A stretch of DNA of 64,000 nt, taken from NCBI RefSeq assembly GCF_039523035.1, contig NZ_BAAAEN010000006.1:62001-126000 (forward strand), given 5' to 3'. Below are positions 62,121-64,000 of the stretch, in pieces (the first letter of the stretch is position 1; each line of letters opens with the position of its first letter). Under the pieces are notes generated by a model, which made no database searches, was not told the origin of the DNA, and saw nothing but the letters and a program-made list of their open reading frames with translations. The stretch comes from Pigmentiphaga daeguensis. Its GTDB lineage: Bacteria; Pseudomonadota; Gammaproteobacteria; Burkholderiales; Burkholderiaceae_B. The position numbers were made by a program, and so were the translations under genes.

Positions 62121-63359
62121 ATGTTGCGCAAATTCGGAGTCCTGCTGCACCGCTGGTTGGGCCTGGGCGTCGCGGCCTTCCTGTTCATCGCCGGGCTGAC
62201 CGGCGCCTTCATCTCGTGGGACCACGAGCTCGACGCGTGGCTGAACCCGCAGCTGTTCGAGCCCGCCACGCAGGGCGAGCCGCTGCCGGTCGAGACCCTG
62301 ATCGCCAGGCTGGAAGCCGAGGATCCGCGCCTGATGGTCACCTTCAGCCCGCTGGAGGTCGAGCCCGGCCACGCCCTGCTGGTCTCCGTCACCGGCCGCA
62401 TCGACCCGGCCACCGGCAAGGCCTTCCCGCTGGACTTCAACCAGGTCGCGCTGGATCCGGTCACCGGCGACGTCCAGGGCCGGCGCGAATGGGGTGCGAT
62501 CTCGCTCAGCCGCGAGAACCTGCTGCCTTTCCTGTACAAGCTGCACTACACCATGCACCTGCCCGACGTGAAGGGCGTGGAACTGGGTATGTGGTTCATG
62601 GGGCTGGTCAGCATCGCCTGGTTCCTGGACTGCTTCGTCGCGCTCTACCTGTCCTTCCCCTCGTGGCGCGCCTGGCGCAAATCGTTCGCGTTCCGCGTCG
62701 GCAAGGGCGGCTACGCGCTCAATTTCGACGTGCATCGCTCCGGCGGCGTCTGGCTGTGGGCGCTGCTGCTCCTGCTGGCGGTGACCTCGATCTCGCTCAA
62801 CCTGGGCAACGAGGTCGTGCGTCCGGTGGTCAACCAGATCTCGCCGCTGACGCCCACGCCGTTCGAGACCCGCCCCCTGCGCCCGCTGGACCAGCCCATC
62901 ATGCCGACGCTGACCCGGACGCGGATCGTCGAGCTGGGCAGGGCCGAGGCCGGCCGCCTGGGCATCGCCGAACCGGCCGGCGCCGTGTTCTACGGCGCGC
63001 TGCAAGGCATCTATGGCGTAGGTTTCTACGAACCCGGCAACGACCACGGCGACGGCGGGCTCGGCAACAGCTGGCTCTACTTCGACGAAAAGAACGGAGC
63101 GCTGCTGGGCAAGCACATCCCGGGCACCGGCAGCGCCGGGGACGTGTTCATGCAGGCCCAGTTCCCGCTGCATTCCGGCCGCATTCTGGGCATTCCCGGA
63201 CGCATCTTCGTGTCGCTGCTGGGACTGTCGGTGGCCATCCTGAGCGTGACGGGCGTCGTGATCTGGGCGAAGAAACGCAAGGGCCGGATGGCCTCGGCCA
63301 GGGCGGCGCAGGCCCGCATGCGGCCCGCCGCGGCTACGAACTTGCCTGGCCTGTCTTGA
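62121..63359 (+). CDS. PepSY-associated TM helix family membrane protein (ferric-siderophore reductase-like)
   Basis: 412 residues with four main helices: near 9-33 (LHRWLGLGVAAFLFIAGLTGAF), 158-180, 215-235 and 370-392 (RIFVSLLGLSVAILSVTGVVIWAKKRKGR). The periplasmic loops hold PepSY-type modules, for example DPVTGDVQGRREWG and LHYTMHLP; several histidines (LHRW, DVHRSGG, HSGRILG) could bind haem or flavin partners. Family members help release iron from siderophores at the inner membrane. ATG 62121; upstream Fur-like site supports iron regulation. Its last 26 bp overlap the convergent gene. Confidence 0.88.
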   Translation: MLRKFGVLLHRWLGLGVAAFLFIAGLTGAFISWDHELDAWLNPQLFEPATQGEPLPVETLIARLEAEDPRLMVTFSPLEVEPGHALLVSVTGRIDPATGKAFPLDFNQVALDPVTGDVQGRREWGAISLSRENLLPFLYKLHYTMHLPDVKGVELGMWFMGLVSIAWFLDCFVALYLSFPSWRAWRKSFAFRVGKGGYALNFDVHRSGGVWLWALLLLLAVTSISLNLGNEVVRPVVNQISPLTPTPFETRPLRPLDQPIMPTLTRTRIVELGRAEAGRLGIAEPAGAVFYGALQGIYGVGFYEPGNDHGDGGLGNSWLYFDEKNGALLGKHIPGTGSAGDVFMQAQFPLHSGRILGIPGRIFVSLLGLSVAILSVTGVVIWAKKRKGRMASARAAQARMRPAAATNLPGLS

Positions 63360-63894
63360 CGGCCACAGGGTAGGGTCGCCGGCGGCGAAGCCCGCCACCG
63401 ATGGCGGGAAAGGCGATGGACAGGACGGCCGCATCCAGGGTGACGTCCACGCCTATCACCAGCGTCGCGTCCAGCACATCCAGCAGCCGCAGCATGCGCG
63501 CCCGTTCCTTGGCGAACGAGGCGCGGACCCGCGTCGGCCCCCAGGGCTGGAGCTCGTCCAGCGAGACCGGCACGGAGGTGTGGCCGCTGGCGCCGTTGCC
63601 ATGGCCGACCCGCAACTGCACGCGATCCAGGTCCAGCCGCGCGCCGACCACGATGCGCCGGTTAATGCCGGGACGGCTGGCGATGCAGGCGATGGCGGAG
63701 TCGATCAGCGCGCAGACATGGTCGGCGGAGCCGGCCACCAGCAGCGGATGGTCGGGTACATCGGCCTCCACGTACCGGACGTTGCCGTCCGGCGAGAGGT
63801 CGTAGTCCTCCACGGCTGACTGGATCACGCGCCCCAGGTCGCACAGCAGCCCCGCCGCGCGGCGCTCGGACAGCTCGCCGGTAAGTTCGGTCAT
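63334..63894 (-). CDS. hypothetical protein with a degenerate histidine-kinase-like ATPase segment
   Basis: 186 residues, soluble. The middle (VAGSADHVCALIDSAIACIASRPG) has the rhythm of a histidine-kinase N box but lacks the asparagine, and the following GHGNGASG faintly resembles a G box. The N-terminal part (LLCDLGRVIQSAVEDY) could be a dimerisation helix with no phosphoacceptor motif. ATG 63894. It overlaps the end of the PepSY gene by 26 bp on the opposite strand. May be a regulatory remnant or an unrelated small protein; function unknown. Confidence 0.6.
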   Translation of the reverse strand: MTELTGELSERRAAGLLCDLGRVIQSAVEDYDLSPDGNVRYVEADVPDHPLLVAGSADHVCALIDSAIACIASRPGINRRIVVGARLDLDRVQLRVGHGNGASGHTSVPVSLDELQPWGPTRVRASFAKERARMLRLLDVLDATLVIGVDVTLDAAVLSIAFPAIGGGLRRRRPYPVAVKTGQASS

Positions 63895-64000
63895 GGAAGT
63901 GCTCGCAGAGACAAGCTTGGGGCGAGTCTACGGAAGAGCGATCCATCCCACTGCAAACAATGTGCAACACACTGGCCGGCGCAGCCACGCCGGCCAAGGT
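63895..64000. other. right edge of window, no gene assigned
   Basis: The last 106 bases are upstream of the leftward hypothetical gene. A short AT-rich stretch at about 63940-63970 may belong to its promoter. The rest is cut by the window edge. Confidence 0.3.

Overview
The window is about 64 kb of high-GC DNA, densely coding on both strands. It looks like the chromosome of a betaproteobacterium of the Alcaligenaceae (Bordetella/Achromobacter type). The basis is gene content: eight intact and one fused Bug-type periplasmic solute-binding proteins, many CaiB/BaiF CoA-transferases, LysR/IclR/TetR regulators, monomeric NADP isocitrate dehydrogenase and a BCCT transporter. That family expansion is known for Bordetella; the genus is my inference. 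I saw no tRNA, rRNA, CRISPR array, transposase or prophage gene.

Layout. 1-11.5 kb: a carboxymuconolactone-decarboxylase-like protein and an amidohydrolase; a CoA-transferase/GST pair; ketopantoate-reductase-like, Bug, and a two-subunit aconitase-superfamily enzyme with unusual active-site motifs; a second GST; a two-subunit class I fumarase/tartrate dehydratase; a flavin reductase and a Bug. 11.6-16 kb: an operon MaoC hydratase - CitE lyase - CaiB CoA-transferase - Bug with a divergent IclR, consistent with CoA-dependent breakdown of a short dicarboxylate. 16-20 kb: a soluble chemoreceptor-like protein with four tandem PAS domains, then a Rieske oxygenase fused in frame to the C-terminal two thirds of a Bug protein. 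20-25.5 kb: two LysR genes and a GMC oxidoreductase - Bug - SDR operon. 25.7-32.9 kb: icd, a 24-residue membrane peptide with a PhnA-like membrane protein, an MFS carrier, a Bug and a TetR regulator, with a long hairpin repeat at 30.8 kb. 33-38 kb: a coupled operon of alpha/beta hydrolase, acyl-CoA ligase, VOC protein and FAD monooxygenase, probably an aromatic-acid-CoA pathway. 38-46 kb: hybrid histidine kinase, GST, BetT-like carrier, Bug, RidA-like, Crp/Fnr regulator and cyclopropane fatty acid synthase. 46-51 kb: a five-gene operon Bug - dienelactone hydrolase - M28 peptidase - DadA-like oxidase - TauE permease. 51-56 kb: LysR, D-glutamate-cyclase-like protein, Bug, Asp/Glu racemase/maleate isomerase family enzyme and LysR. 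56-64 kb: a Cys/Met PLP enzyme, a second hybrid kinase, ferredoxin, LysR with a 3-hydroxybenzoate 6-hydroxylase-like enzyme, a PepSY membrane protein behind a Fur-like site, and a degenerate kinase-like protein.

Taken together this is a catabolic accessory landscape. Small operons each pair an orphan periplasmic binding protein with two to four enzymes and a dedicated regulator; no TctA/TctB membrane component is present. The features I rate most unusual are the Rieske-Bug fusion, the aconitase-like pair lacking the usual catalytic signatures, the A-B-A-B PAS quadruplication, a hairpin element whose CTAG tips supply stop codons to convergent genes, and a 161-bp MITE-like hairpin.
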